Shown here piece by piece: positions 1 to 8,531 of a DNA stretch of 53,411 bases. The notes beneath the pieces are model-generated. The model did not search any database. It was given only the letters and a program-made list of their open reading frames with translations, and was not told the origin of the DNA. The stretch is from the NCBI GenBank assembly GCA_029101305.1, contig JAQXQS010000011.1, positions 1 through 53,411 on the forward strand. Reading direction: 5' to 3'. The translations under genes and the position numbers were made by a program. Position 1 is the stretch's first letter; each line of letters begins with the position of its first letter. This DNA is from Clostridia bacterium. Lineage in GTDB: Bacteria > Bacillota > Clostridia > Lachnospirales > Lachnospiraceae.

Positions 1-62
1 ACAAAATCTTCCACAAATTGTGACGCACATCTTGCAGAAAGTCTTTTGGGCGGCATGCTCTA
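1..62 (+). repeat. Right arm of dispersed palindromic repeat
   Basis: This segment matches the right arm of the full palindromic repeat at 38550-38713 almost base for base; both share TTGTGACGCACATCTTGCAG. Only part of the copy is inside the window. Read on the minus strand it begins TAGAGCATG, and that TAG is the stop codon of the sensor kinase gene. The terminal motif has drifted from the TAGAGCGTGTTTGAAAAA seen in the intact copy. Confidence 0.8.
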
Positions 63-1781
63 GGAAAGCTCGGCCTGGTTCAGATGAATCGTAATCTCCA
101 CAACAGCGCCATGGGGTGTCCCATTATAGCATCGGATGTTGGCGCGGTTCTGATAAATAAGGGAAAGCCGCTCCATACAGTTATAAATACCGGTTCCCAG
201 AAGTTCGTTTTTTACATGGGATTTCTGGTATTCCCCGATAGCCTCCAGAATTTCAGGAGAGAAGCCTTCGCCCTGATCCTGTATACATATCTGAATCACA
301 AATGGTTCAATCTGTGTAGCCTGAATGCGCAGCATAATCTGATCGTTTTCGTCCTGGCCGTATTTCAAACTGTTTCCAACAAAGCTTTCCAACAGAAACG
401 GTGGAATCGGAACGATATCAATTCCATTTTCGCATTGGATTTCGTAGTTTAGTTTTCTTGGAAAACGGATTTTCTGGAGATTAAGAAAATTCTCAATATG
501 CTCCAGCTCTTGCCCAAGATTTACATAACGGGATTCCACATTTACCACATAACGGTAATATTTGGAAAGAAGCCGGATGATCTTCCGTGTGGCTTCCACA
601 TCCCGGTTGCTGTAGGTATACAGCGTATTCAGGGAGTTCAGGATAAAATGAGGCTGGATTTGCTGGGAAAGATAACGCAGCTTGGTTTCGTTCTGCTCCA
701 GCTCCTGCTGGTAGATCTGAATCTGCATATCTTTTAACTGTTCCATCATGTGATTGAACTCTGTTTCGATTTTCTGAAACTCCAGACTGGCTCCAGGCGT
801 TGTCTGGATGCGGTGGTCGATATCGCCGCCCGCAATCTGCTCAATGCCTTGTGTCAGACCTTTCACCGGAGTAAGTACCCAATGGGAAATGGCAAGGATG
901 ACACATAAGATCAGTAACAGGGAAAGGATTACCACAGCAAGAAAATTATGGGAGTACCAGTGCTCGGAAAGGGAAAAATCAGTATCTCCTAATATTCTGA
1001 CAATGTAAACTCCAGGGTGGAGTACCTGGCGGGAAAGGGTAACCTGGTTTTGTTCTTTCACAGTTGTTCCCAGTGTTTCCCTGGAAATTGAGGTTATATT
1101 CTGTCCCTGTGCTGGATGATTCTGCCTGGAAGTCAGTACATTTCCTACAAAATCGGTGAGCAGGTATCCTGTATTGTCGGTCTGGAAATTGCCGCTTTCA
1201 TTCTGACAGATATAGGAAAGCAGTGCATCATAGGAAATCCAGGCGCCGAGACAATAGCCGTCTTTTGGGTAAAGCCAGTACAGATAGTAACCGTTTTCGG
1301 TGGAAATTGTATGCCAGAGCCTGGCAGCCGTTTTTGTTTCCTCATTTTGAGTCGTTGCATCTTTGATAACAGTAGTCATCTGCGGGTTTACCTGATCGTT
1401 GAGAAAAAGCTCCTGATCCGGATAATAAACGAAGATGTTCTCCATAAAAGGATAGATTTCCTTTATGGAAGAAAGCTGTTCTTTTATACTGATCACCAGG
1501 CTCCAATGCTTCTGGGTGTCTGACTGGGGAAAGGCGGTCAGCTGATGAAAACTGCTGTTGTTAATAGGAAGATATAAAAGGGTTTCTTCCAACAGGTCAA
1601 AAATATGATCCATGGAAGAGGCGTATAATGCAAGCTCGTCTTCAGCCTTGGTAATCTGCTGCTCCTGCCAAGTGTCACGGGTAGTACTACCATTCAGATA
1701 GACAATGAAAATAACAGGAAGGACGATCAGCAGGATGACGATGGTGATCTTGCCGGTAAGTGTCTGGATAAAATGTTTCAT
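60..1781 (-). CDS. YesM-type sensor histidine kinase
   Basis: Membrane sensor kinase of about 573 residues. A first membrane helix lies near residues 10-30, followed by an extracellular sensing region of about 250 residues, a second helix (FLAVVILSLLLILCVILAI), a HAMP linker, a His_kinase domain with the phosphoacceptor in QQIQPHFILNSLNTLY, and a C-terminal ATPase domain containing GTGIYN. This order is that of the YesM/LytS class, which usually works with an AraC-type YesN regulator on sugar-uptake genes. No such regulator is inside the window; it may lie beyond the left edge. The ATG at 1781 is preferred over the in-frame ATG at 1793 because GAGG sits 6 bases before it. The gene diverges from the GH43 gene and ends on the TAG of a dispersed repeat. 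Confidence 0.9.
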   Translation of the reverse strand: MKHFIQTLTGKITIVILLIVLPVIFIVYLNGSTTRDTWQEQQITKAEDELALYASSMDHIFDLLEETLLYLPINNSSFHQLTAFPQSDTQKHWSLVISIKEQLSSIKEIYPFMENIFVYYPDQELFLNDQVNPQMTTVIKDATTQNEETKTAARLWHTISTENGYYLYWLYPKDGYCLGAWISYDALLSYICQNESGNFQTDNTGYLLTDFVGNVLTSRQNHPAQGQNITSISRETLGTTVKEQNQVTLSRQVLHPGVYIVRILGDTDFSLSEHWYSHNFLAVVILSLLLILCVILAISHWVLTPVKGLTQGIEQIAGGDIDHRIQTTPGASLEFQKIETEFNHMMEQLKDMQIQIYQQELEQNETKLRYLSQQIQPHFILNSLNTLYTYSNRDVEATRKIIRLLSKYYRYVVNVESRYVNLGQELEHIENFLNLQKIRFPRKLNYEIQCENGIDIVPIPPFLLESFVGNSLKYGQDENDQIMLRIQATQIEPFVIQICIQDQGEGFSPEILEAIGEYQKSHVKNELLGTGIYNCMERLSLIYQNRANIRCYNGTPHGAVVEITIHLNQAELS

Positions 1782-1812
1782 GGAAATCCTCATAAAATAG
1801 TGAGTTTATTTA

Positions 1813-1950
1813 CTATGAAAGTCCTGGACGGTATGAGTAAATAAGGCGATAGCCCAGATTACGAATACAGTCGGCGATTGCGGGAGCACCAAAGACGCGG
1901 TACAATCGACTTTCATTTCTAGTGATGTCTACGTAAGAAGACATGTCCAT
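1813..1950 (-). CDS. Possible small protein upstream of kinase
   Basis: An open frame of 45 codons (43 from the inner ATG at 1944) lies 31 bases upstream of the sensor kinase on the same strand. The translation has the mixed composition of a real protein and contains SYVDITRNESRLYRVFGAP and IADCIRNLGYRLIYSYRPG. No Shine-Dalgarno site is clear. The frame could instead be the trace of a longer gene or of a mobile fragment. The DNA also carries a 9-base terminal inverted repeat (ATGAAAGTC at 1815-1823, GACTTTCAT at 1909-1917), so a structured RNA remains possible. I do not recognise the family and propose no function. Confidence 0.45.
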   Translation of the reverse strand: MDMSSYVDITRNESRLYRVFGAPAIADCIRNLGYRLIYSYRPGLS

Positions 1951-1953
1951 TTA

Positions 1954-1988
1954 ATTATAAAGGTATAGCAAAATAGAAAATCCGTCAA
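1954..1988 (-). promoter_or_regulatory. Candidate promoter, small ORF and kinase
   Basis: On the minus strand TTGACG (1988-1983) is followed after 15 bases by TATACC (1967-1962), and TATAAT lies just downstream (1959-1954). Spacing to either -10 is not ideal, so the exact promoter is uncertain. The rest of 1951-2130 is AT-rich and shows no other gene; it must also hold the promoter of the divergent GH43 gene. Confidence 0.3.
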
Positions 1989-2130
1989 TAGAAAGTCATA
2001 ATTGGAAAGGTTTCAGTCACTTCCGTACATTATATAAAGAAGAAATTGCTGATAAGATAAAGGTAACAAAAGGAAATGGAATGTGTTTGCATTCTGGAGT
2101 TTTTTATGCGATGAAAAGGAGCGAGAGAGA

Positions 2131-4158
2131 ATGAAAAAGTTAATTGTACTGGCTATGACAGGTTCTCTTCTTCTGACCGGAAATGCGGTAAACGTGCTGG
2201 CAGAAGAAAACGTTGAGACAGTAGAAGAGGGTGCAACCGAAGCGGACAATGCAGCAGACGAAACCAATGCAGATTCTAATGAGGCAGAAGCCACAGATGA
2301 GTCTTCTACAGACGGCATTTCAAAATACCGTGCCTGCGAGCATACCAACAGCTATAAGCTTGCTGAGGACAGCCACGAGGCAACTGACACAGAGGGCGGT
2401 CTCCGTCATTATGTGTGCAGCGAGTGCGGAGCGGAGTATTCCTATCAGACAGATCCGCTGGTGTATGATGTAAACCCGAAAACAGGTGAGCCGGCAGACC
2501 AGTCTGGTGCAAGCAATCCTCTTCTTCCGTCCTGGGAATATGTACCGGATGGAGAACCGCATGTATTCTGGTCAAGAGATGATGAAGAGTGGCGCGTATA
2601 TCTTTATGGTTCCCATGATAAAGAGGGAAAAAGCATGTGCAGTGCCGAGCAGGTTCTGTGGTCTGCGCCGGTTTATGATTTAAGTGAATGGAGATATGAA
2701 GGGGTGATTCTGGACATTTCAGAAGGAAACACCTATGGCGGAAATATGCTGTTCGCACCGGATGCAGAATACGATGTAACTACAGATACTTATTACATGG
2801 TATCCAGCCAGGTATTTGACAATTCTGTACTTCGTTCTTCCACAAGCCCGGCAGGCCCATGGGATCCGGAACAGGCTCTTCTTACCATTCCGATCAAGAA
2901 CAGCTATGATCCAAGTCTTTATATCGAAGATGGAACGATTTACATGGCAGTTTCCAATATGACCTCCGGCTATGCGGATAACGAAGAAATCAGTAAAATG
3001 GTAGAGGAAGACAACTATACAACTGGTATGAAGCATGTTGCGTCTATCTACAAACTGGATGGAAATGCAGATGATGGTTACGAAATTGCAGAGACAACCT
3101 GGTGCCCAACCGATGAGCGCGGTTACCTGCCGATTTTCGAAGGTCCATCCCTAACTGGATATGTGGATGAACTTGGTGCGTACGTCCTTCTTTATGTAAG
3201 CTATGAAGTTGGTGCTGACGGAGCATTCTATAATTCTGCTATTTCTTATGTATGGACAGATGACCTGATGAATGGAACCTGGCATTATGGCTCCAATGGA
3301 ATTGATAATGATGTGGTAGGATATGACACAAGTGTGCTGGTCAGTGGAGATCACGGCAATGTGATTTCTGATACAAGTGGCCGTTATGTGAAGAATCAGG
3401 AAACCGGAGAGATGGAATTTACTGATTTTGCAACTTACATCAGTGGAAACAACCATGGTGGTATGGCAAAAGTAAATGGAAAATGGTATTTCTTCGGACA
3501 TCGCCAGACGAATGCAAGCAATGCTTCTCGTCAGGCAATCGTAGGTCAGATCGGTGTTGGAACTGCTGAGGATGGAAGCCCTGTGATCACACCAATGGAA
3601 TTTACCTCCTGTGGCGCAGCCGACAGCCTGGACGCATTTTCAACCTGGAATGCAAATGCTACAACCTATCTTCTTGAGGCAGAAGATCATGCGGCACCAT
3701 CTACAGAAGCGAATAATGTACATAGTGACTGTCTGGCAAATGGGCCATACATTGTAGCAGACCGTGATCAGGAGGCTGTTCACACAACATGTGTTACCAA
3801 CCTGAAAGATAATAACATTGTAGGTTATAAATATCTTGACTTTGGAGAAGCTGGAAATGTTGCCCTGAATCTGCTGGTATCCAAAACAGGAGACTGTGCA
3901 GATGGTACTGTTGATATTTATCTGGATGCACCGTCAGAGGACCAGGGTGGAACCCTTGCAGGAACAATGGAACTGACTGCTGACGCTGTAGAAAATGCAG
4001 AAAACAAAGAAGAGGGTTCTGACGGTTCCTCCTGGAGCTGGCTGAGCGCAGACTGCCAGCAGGAGATGTCAGGAGTACATGCAGTGTACTTTGTTTTCCA
4101 TGGTGGAGACGGCAAAATGATCTGCAGCATGGATCAGTTTGGATTTGAGAGAAAGTAA
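2131..4158 (+). CDS. Secreted GH43-family glycosidase
   Basis: Protein of 675 residues starting at the ATG 8 bases after AAGGAG; a Sec signal peptide (KKLIVLAMTGSLLLTGNAV, cleavage near VLAEE) is followed by an acidic Ala/Glu/Asp-rich linker. The catalytic five-blade propeller starts at NPLLPSWEYVPDGEPHVF. SYDPSLYIEDGTIYMAVS and IFEGPSLTGYVDELG fit the aspartate and glutamate of family 43, and NNHGGMAKVNGKWYFFGHRQ is a late blade. A C-terminal beta-sandwich of CBM6-like character carries GYKYLDFGEAGNVALNLL. Family 43 enzymes are mainly arabinofuranosidases, arabinanases and xylosidases; the substrate cannot be read here. Between linker and propeller is a Cys/His segment (CEHTN ... HYVCSECGAEYS). 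The protein is a secreted paralogue of the next gene and probably makes the first cut outside the cell. Confidence 0.87.
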   Translation: MKKLIVLAMTGSLLLTGNAVNVLAEENVETVEEGATEADNAADETNADSNEAEATDESSTDGISKYRACEHTNSYKLAEDSHEATDTEGGLRHYVCSECGAEYSYQTDPLVYDVNPKTGEPADQSGASNPLLPSWEYVPDGEPHVFWSRDDEEWRVYLYGSHDKEGKSMCSAEQVLWSAPVYDLSEWRYEGVILDISEGNTYGGNMLFAPDAEYDVTTDTYYMVSSQVFDNSVLRSSTSPAGPWDPEQALLTIPIKNSYDPSLYIEDGTIYMAVSNMTSGYADNEEISKMVEEDNYTTGMKHVASIYKLDGNADDGYEIAETTWCPTDERGYLPIFEGPSLTGYVDELGAYVLLYVSYEVGADGAFYNSAISYVWTDDLMNGTWHYGSNGIDNDVVGYDTSVLVSGDHGNVISDTSGRYVKNQETGEMEFTDFATYISGNNHGGMAKVNGKWYFFGHRQTNASNASRQAIVGQIGVGTAEDGSPVITPMEFTSCGAADSLDAFSTWNANATTYLLEAEDHAAPSTEANNVHSDCLANGPYIVADRDQEAVHTTCVTNLKDNNIVGYKYLDFGEAGNVALNLLVSKTGDCADGTVDIYLDAPSEDQGGTLAGTMELTADAVENAENKEEGSDGSSWSWLSADCQQEMSGVHAVYFVFHGGDGKMICSMDQFGFERK

Positions 4159-4197
4159 AAGACACAGAAACACATTATGAAAAACTGAAGTATTTAT

Positions 4198-4241
4198 AAA
4201 AAGGCATTGTGAAAGTTGTATACTTTCCCGATGCCTTTTTT
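4198..4241 (+). terminator. Terminator after first GH43 gene
   Basis: AAAAAGGCAT pairs with ATGCCTTTTTT, with a second inner stem of GAAAGT and ACTTTC. The hairpin is followed by a T run and lies 40 bases past the GH43 stop codon, so the two GH43 genes are probably separate transcripts. Confidence 0.8.
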
Positions 4242-4248
4242 GCTGTTG

Positions 4249-4372
4249 TACACTTTACAGCTAAAAATTGTTCAACGGAATCTTGTTTCGATTTTATGGC
4301 TTTGTACTATTTGCGATAAATTTATTACACTTTACGTCAAAAACACGCACATAAATTTCCGGATGTTATAAT
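4249..4372 (+). promoter_or_regulatory. Control region of second GH43 gene
   Basis: An extended -10 element, TGTTATAAT (4364-4372), lies about 90 bases before the gene and has no good -35. Two exact 10-base direct repeats TACACTTTAC lie upstream at 4249-4258 and 4326-4335, 77 bases apart. A weak -35 with upstream direct repeats suits an activator-dependent promoter, for instance one using an AraC-type protein. That reading is inference. No gene was found between 4159 and 4462. Confidence 0.45.
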
Positions 4373-4462
4373 GACATCATAATATAGATCATGCTGTCTG
4401 CTGACTGGAAACGAAGAAAAAAGGCGGCAGCAGAGCAAAAACAATAAATGGAGGATAAAGGT

Positions 4463-5914
4463 ATGAAAACAAAGCAGGCTGTAAATCCGTACCTGCCAAG
4501 CTGGGAGTACGTGCCGGATGCGGAACCACATGTTGTGGATGGGCGTGTATACATATATGGTTCTCATGATCTTTTTAACGGCTTGAATTTCTGTCTGGGC
4601 GATTATGTATGCTGGTCAGCCCCGGTAGATGATCTGGGAAATTGGCACTATGAGGGCGTTATTTTTAAAAGAGAGCAGGATCCGGCGGCACCGCGTATTC
4701 GTCTCACCAATGGTCTGGCAGCCCCGGATATGATTCAGGGACCGGATGGAAGATTTTATCTTTACTACTTCATGGGCGGCACCAAGATGATTTCTGTAGC
4801 TGTCTGTGATAAGCCGGCTGGCAAATACGAATTCTATGGTTATGTAAAATATGCAGATGGCACACCGATTGGAAAGAAGGGAGAGCCGCTGCAGTTTGAT
4901 CCTGGCATGTTCATGGATGATGATGGAAGGCTGTATCTTTACAGCGGATTCGCACTTCAGGGAAATCCACTTCTGCTGGATGGTTCCAAGCCTACCGAGC
5001 ATGGTTCGATGTGCTTCGAGCTTGATCCTGCAGATATGCTTACTGTGAAAATGGGACCGAAATATATCGGAATCGCCAGTGAGAAGGAAGCACCGGGAAC
5101 CTCTTATGAGGGACATCCATTCCTGGAAGCAAGCTCCATGCGTAAATTTAACGGAACCTATTATTTCATTTACAGTTCTTTAAACAGTCATGAGCTTTGC
5201 TATGCAACAAGTGACAACCCTACAGAAGGTTTTGAATTTGGCGGTGTTCTGGTCAGCAACGGAGACATCGGCCTTCCTGGAATCACTGATGTAAAGAATG
5301 CGAGAAACTGCACCGGAAATACCCACGGAAGTCTGATCGAGATCAACGGAAATTATTATGTCTTCTATCACAGACACAGTAACCGCAAGCAGTCCTCCCG
5401 TCAGGCCTGTGCAGAACGTATCCGCTTTGAGGATGGGAAATTCTATCAGGCTGAGATGACTTCCTGTGGTCTCAACGATGGCCCGTTAAAAGGCAAGGGC
5501 AATTATCCAGCATACATCGCATGTAATGTGTATGGCAAAAAAGGCACCCGTTTCCTCAGCATGATCAAGCATCCGAAGTCAGGTCACCCTTATCTTACCC
5601 AGGAGGGAAAAGACCGTGAGCAGGGACCAGACCAGTACGTTGCAAACGTATGTGACGGAGCTGTTATCGGATACAAATATTTTGATCTGAGAGAGACTTC
5701 CAAAGTGCGCATTAATATTAAGGGAAAAGCAACTGGAGTTGTATATGTAACGACAGAAGAAGGCGGCAAGCCAGTAGCACAGATCCAGGTAAAACCATGC
5801 AAAGAGCAGCATGGATACGGAGCTGACATCACCGGACTTGGGGAGAAGGAAGCACTGTATTTCAGCTTTAAGGGAACTGGCTCATTTGACTTTATGTCAT
5901 TTGACCTGAAATAA
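4463..5914 (+). CDS. Cytoplasmic GH43-family glycosidase
   Basis: Protein of 483 residues, clearly related to the secreted GH43 enzyme upstream: NPYLPSWEYVPDAEPHVV and YIYGSHDLFNG open the propeller. LAAPDMIQGPDGRFYLYY and QFDPGMFMDDDGRLYLYSG carry aspartates, SYEGHPFLEASSMRKFNG carries the likely acid glutamate, and NTHGSLIEINGNYYVFYHRH is a late blade. The C-terminal 100 or so residues repeat the CBM6-like sandwich (GYKYFDLRETSKVRINI). No signal peptide is present, so it probably acts on imported oligosaccharides. The ATG at 4463 is used because GGAGGA sits 7 bases before it; the upstream ATG at 4448 overlaps that site. It is followed at once by the GPH transporter gene. Confidence 0.87.
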   Translation: MKTKQAVNPYLPSWEYVPDAEPHVVDGRVYIYGSHDLFNGLNFCLGDYVCWSAPVDDLGNWHYEGVIFKREQDPAAPRIRLTNGLAAPDMIQGPDGRFYLYYFMGGTKMISVAVCDKPAGKYEFYGYVKYADGTPIGKKGEPLQFDPGMFMDDDGRLYLYSGFALQGNPLLLDGSKPTEHGSMCFELDPADMLTVKMGPKYIGIASEKEAPGTSYEGHPFLEASSMRKFNGTYYFIYSSLNSHELCYATSDNPTEGFEFGGVLVSNGDIGLPGITDVKNARNCTGNTHGSLIEINGNYYVFYHRHSNRKQSSRQACAERIRFEDGKFYQAEMTSCGLNDGPLKGKGNYPAYIACNVYGKKGTRFLSMIKHPKSGHPYLTQEGKDREQGPDQYVANVCDGAVIGYKYFDLRETSKVRINIKGKATGVVYVTTEEGGKPVAQIQVKPCKEQHGYGADITGLGEKEALYFSFKGTGSFDFMSFDLK

Positions 5915-5926
5915 AATACATGATTT

Positions 5927-5950
5927 CAGGGGCAAAATTTTTTGCCCCTG
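5927..5950 (+). terminator. Hairpin between GH43 and transporter
   Basis: CAGGGGCAAAA and TTTTGCCCCTG form a perfect inverted repeat separated by two bases. The U run is inside the stem and none follows it, so termination is probably partial. It could act as an attenuator or protect the 3' end of the GH43 message. Confidence 0.55.
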
Positions 5951-6014
5951 GCATTAATACATTGAATGAATTAGGAAAGAGAGTTTTAAATAAAAACCTC
6001 AGGAGGCGAAACAC

Positions 6015-7589
6015 TTGAACATTACAAATTTTGCAAAAAAAATTGCGGAAAAGCCGGTTTTTAAAACCAGGATCAAATCTGACCAGGTGAAGATCCCGGA
6101 AATGATCATCGGTTATTTCCTGGCTCCTTTTTGTGCCATGTTTGCAAACTCCATTTTCGGTGCTTATCTGAACCGCTATTATGTGGATGTACTTGGCTGG
6201 ACCAAATTCGGAGCATTTGCCACACTTCTGCCGATCGTATCCGTGATCTTCGTAGTTCTTGGAAACTTAATGATCGGACAGTGGATCGATAATACCAGAA
6301 GTACCCAGGGAAAAGCAAGACCGTATCTGATTCTTGCTGCTCCGATGCTGATCGTGGCGATCATTCTTATGTTTATGACGCCAACAAAGGGCAACAATGC
6401 TATTCAGATGATCTGGATTGCAGTGTCCTATAACCTGTACTATGCACTTGCATATCCATGCTTTTACTGTGCACACAGCTCCATGGTTTCCCTTTCCACC
6501 AGAAATTCCGAGAGCCGTGGACTTCTTGCAACACTGTCAAATGCGGCTATGGTTGCTTCCGCAGGAGTTGGAGCCAGCATTATCGTGCCGATCCTTCTTC
6601 AGAGCTTCCTGTTCGTGACAAAGGATGGCGGAATCGATGTGGATGCCAGCTATGCACACTGGAGAATCATTTCCATCGTGCTTTGCCTTGTAAGTGCATT
6701 CGGTTGTCTTCTGGAGTACTATTTTACAAGAGAGCGTATTACAGAAGAGACTATAGACCTGAATGTAAAAGAAGAGAAGCTTCCGCTAAAAAAACAGCTG
6801 GAAGGCTGTATTCATAACAAATACTGGTGGATCATCATTCTCTATTTCCTGATCTTCCAGTTTGGACAGCTGATCAAGAACAGCTCCATGAGTTTCTATG
6901 TAAGATGGATGTTTGACAGTGTAATTAGTTCCTCAAATCCGGAACAGACTTCCGGTGCGCTGATGTCTACACTTGGTCTGGTTGGTGGAATTCCTACTGC
7001 TGTTGGTATGGTGGTGGCATGGCCGATCGCCCGTAAGCTTGGTAAAAAAAGAGCCGTTGTTTCCGGCCTTTGCTTCTCTGTTGTTGGCGGACTTGTATGC
7101 TTCTTAAATGTCCACAGCTTCGGAATGGTTGCAGCAAGTATGGTACTGAAGGGAATCGGAAGTATTCCGGCTATGTATGTAACCATGGCACTTCTTTCTG
7201 ATGTATTGGATCATCTGGAAGCGAAGAATGGTTTCAGAAGTGATGGTTTTACAATGTCTGTTTACAGCTCCATTATGGTAGGTCTTAGCGGACTTTGCAT
7301 TGGTGTGCTGAACAGCCTTCTTACATTTGCAGGCTACAGCAATACTGGTATTGCATGCAATCCGCAGACTCTGGAGATTATTGACAATGTGGCAAATTAC
7401 ACAGGCCAGGTGGTATACCGTCAGATGGGCGGCGTAGAGCAGGTGCTTGCATTTGCATTCCTGGCAGCAGACGTGATCACATATGCGATTGTTATCATTC
7501 TTATGAGCCGTCTGGATGTGGAAAAGCACATTGAAGAGGATCAGAATACAATTAAGGAAAACCAGAAAAAAGCAGCGGAAAGAAAGTAA
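6015..7589 (+). CDS. GPH-family sugar:cation symporter
   Basis: Integral membrane protein of 524 residues with about twelve hydrophobic segments, resembling the glycoside-pentoside-hexuronide:cation symporters (MelB, XynB-type transporters). The N-terminal half shows IIGYFLAPFCAMFANSIFG and the signature-like region GNLMIGQWIDNTRSTQGKAR, in which the Asp and Arg residues match the GPH loop. It begins with TTG, 8 bases after a strong AGGAGG at 6001. It follows the cytoplasmic GH43 gene and most likely imports the short arabinosides or related oligosaccharides that the secreted GH43 enzyme releases. The C-terminus is a charged cytoplasmic tail. Confidence 0.88.
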   Translation: MNITNFAKKIAEKPVFKTRIKSDQVKIPEMIIGYFLAPFCAMFANSIFGAYLNRYYVDVLGWTKFGAFATLLPIVSVIFVVLGNLMIGQWIDNTRSTQGKARPYLILAAPMLIVAIILMFMTPTKGNNAIQMIWIAVSYNLYYALAYPCFYCAHSSMVSLSTRNSESRGLLATLSNAAMVASAGVGASIIVPILLQSFLFVTKDGGIDVDASYAHWRIISIVLCLVSAFGCLLEYYFTRERITEETIDLNVKEEKLPLKKQLEGCIHNKYWWIIILYFLIFQFGQLIKNSSMSFYVRWMFDSVISSSNPEQTSGALMSTLGLVGGIPTAVGMVVAWPIARKLGKKRAVVSGLCFSVVGGLVCFLNVHSFGMVAASMVLKGIGSIPAMYVTMALLSDVLDHLEAKNGFRSDGFTMSVYSSIMVGLSGLCIGVLNSLLTFAGYSNTGIACNPQTLEIIDNVANYTGQVVYRQMGGVEQVLAFAFLAADVITYAIVIILMSRLDVEKHIEEDQNTIKENQKKAAERK

Positions 7590-7629
7590 AAAAGTACGGT
7601 TGCAATCCAGAATTTTCATTAAAATATAA

Positions 7630-7658
7630 TTGTTTCAGAACCTGTTTCCTGTTATACT
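7630..7658 (+). promoter_or_regulatory. Candidate promoter before a terminator
   Basis: TTGTTT and TATACT are spaced by 17 bases. Transcription would start near 7665, only about 25 bases before the terminator at 7689-7730, so the product would be a short RNA or a leader of about 65 bases. It may be fortuitous. Confidence 0.35.
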
Positions 7659-7688
7659 ATTACTATCTTTAGTTAGTGTAAGTGATTC

Positions 7689-7730
7689 CGGCCTTCTGGT
7701 GCAGCGTCACTGTACCGGGAGGCCGTTTTT
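7689..7730 (+). terminator. Terminator after transporter gene
   Basis: CGGCCTTCTGGT pairs with ACCGGGAGGCCG across a 13-base loop, with a two-base internal mismatch, and is followed by five Ts. It separates the transporter transcript from the regulator operon. Confidence 0.8.
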
Positions 7731-7750
7731 CGTAATTTTAGCGGGGGATT

Positions 7751-7779
7751 TTGAATTATTGTGTGTCTGTTTTTATAGA
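7751..7779 (+). promoter_or_regulatory. Promoter of LytTR regulator operon
   Basis: TTGAAT and TATAGA stand 17 bases apart, giving a good vegetative promoter about 35 bases before the regulator start codon. It lies after the terminator at 7689-7730. Confidence 0.6.
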
Positions 7780-7820
7780 CTATAGATAACAACGATCAAC
7801 AGGACGGGTGAGAAACAATT

Positions 7821-8531
7821 ATGATAAGAATTGCGATTGTGGAAGATGACCGGCATGACCGGGAAGCATTGAAAAAGTGCCTGAACCGTTATGAAAAGGA
7901 GAACCAGGTGAAATTCTCTGTAACGGAATTTCAGGATGGAGAAGATATTGTGACGGATTACACTGCCAGCTATGACCTTATTATTCTGGATATTGAGATG
8001 ACTTTTCTCAATGGAATGAAAGCTGCCCAGAAAATCCGTGAACTGGATACAAATGTGATCATTATTTTTATTACCAATATGCCCCAGTATGCCATTGAGG
8101 GGTATAAGGTAAATGCGCTGGATTATATTCTGAAGCCTATTTCCTATTTTTCATTTTCCGAGAGCATGGCGAGAGCTTTGACCCGGGTGAAAGCGCCGGA
8201 GAAAGAGTACATTACCATTGTGCTGAAAGGTGGAAAAAAGAAACTGGACGTGGCAAGGATCTGTTACGTGGAGGTTCAGGATCATGTGCTGATCTACCAT
8301 ACGCTGGACGGTGATTTTGAGACGAAGGGCACCATGCGGGATACGGACAATCAGTTTGATCCGAAGAAATATTTCCGGTGCAATCGTTGTTATCTGGTGA
8401 ATCTGGAATTTGTAGAGACTTATCAGGGCAGCGATATCATGGTAAATGGCGATACCATTCAGGTAAGCAGGAGCAGACGTAAGCCGTTCCTGGATGCTTT
8501 GAATGAATACATGAATGAGGTGGGAAAATGA
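7821..8531 (+). CDS. LytTR-type response regulator
   Basis: Response regulator of 236 residues. The receiver domain (1-120) shows the acidic pair VEDD at its start, the phosphoacceptor Asp in YDLIILDIEM and the Lys of LDYILKPISYF. The C-terminal half is a LytTR DNA-binding domain with VARICYVEVQDHVLIYHT and FRCNRCYLVNLEFV. Such regulators bind direct repeats upstream of their targets. The stop overlaps the kinase start in ATGA, so the pair is translationally coupled and surely a cognate two-component system. Target genes probably include the following rhamnosidase and perhaps the sugar genes before it. Confidence 0.92.
   Translation: MIRIAIVEDDRHDREALKKCLNRYEKENQVKFSVTEFQDGEDIVTDYTASYDLIILDIEMTFLNGMKAAQKIRELDTNVIIIFITNMPQYAIEGYKVNALDYILKPISYFSFSESMARALTRVKAPEKEYITIVLKGGKKKLDVARICYVEVQDHVLIYHTLDGDFETKGTMRDTDNQFDPKKYFRCNRCYLVNLEFVETYQGSDIMVNGDTIQVSRSRRKPFLDALNEYMNEVGK

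Noticed and set aside
4405-4419. Possible CcpA site (cre) before the second GH43 gene
   Set aside because: TGGAAACGAAGAAAA misses two conserved positions of the cre consensus and lies far downstream of the -10. Too weak to report as a feature.
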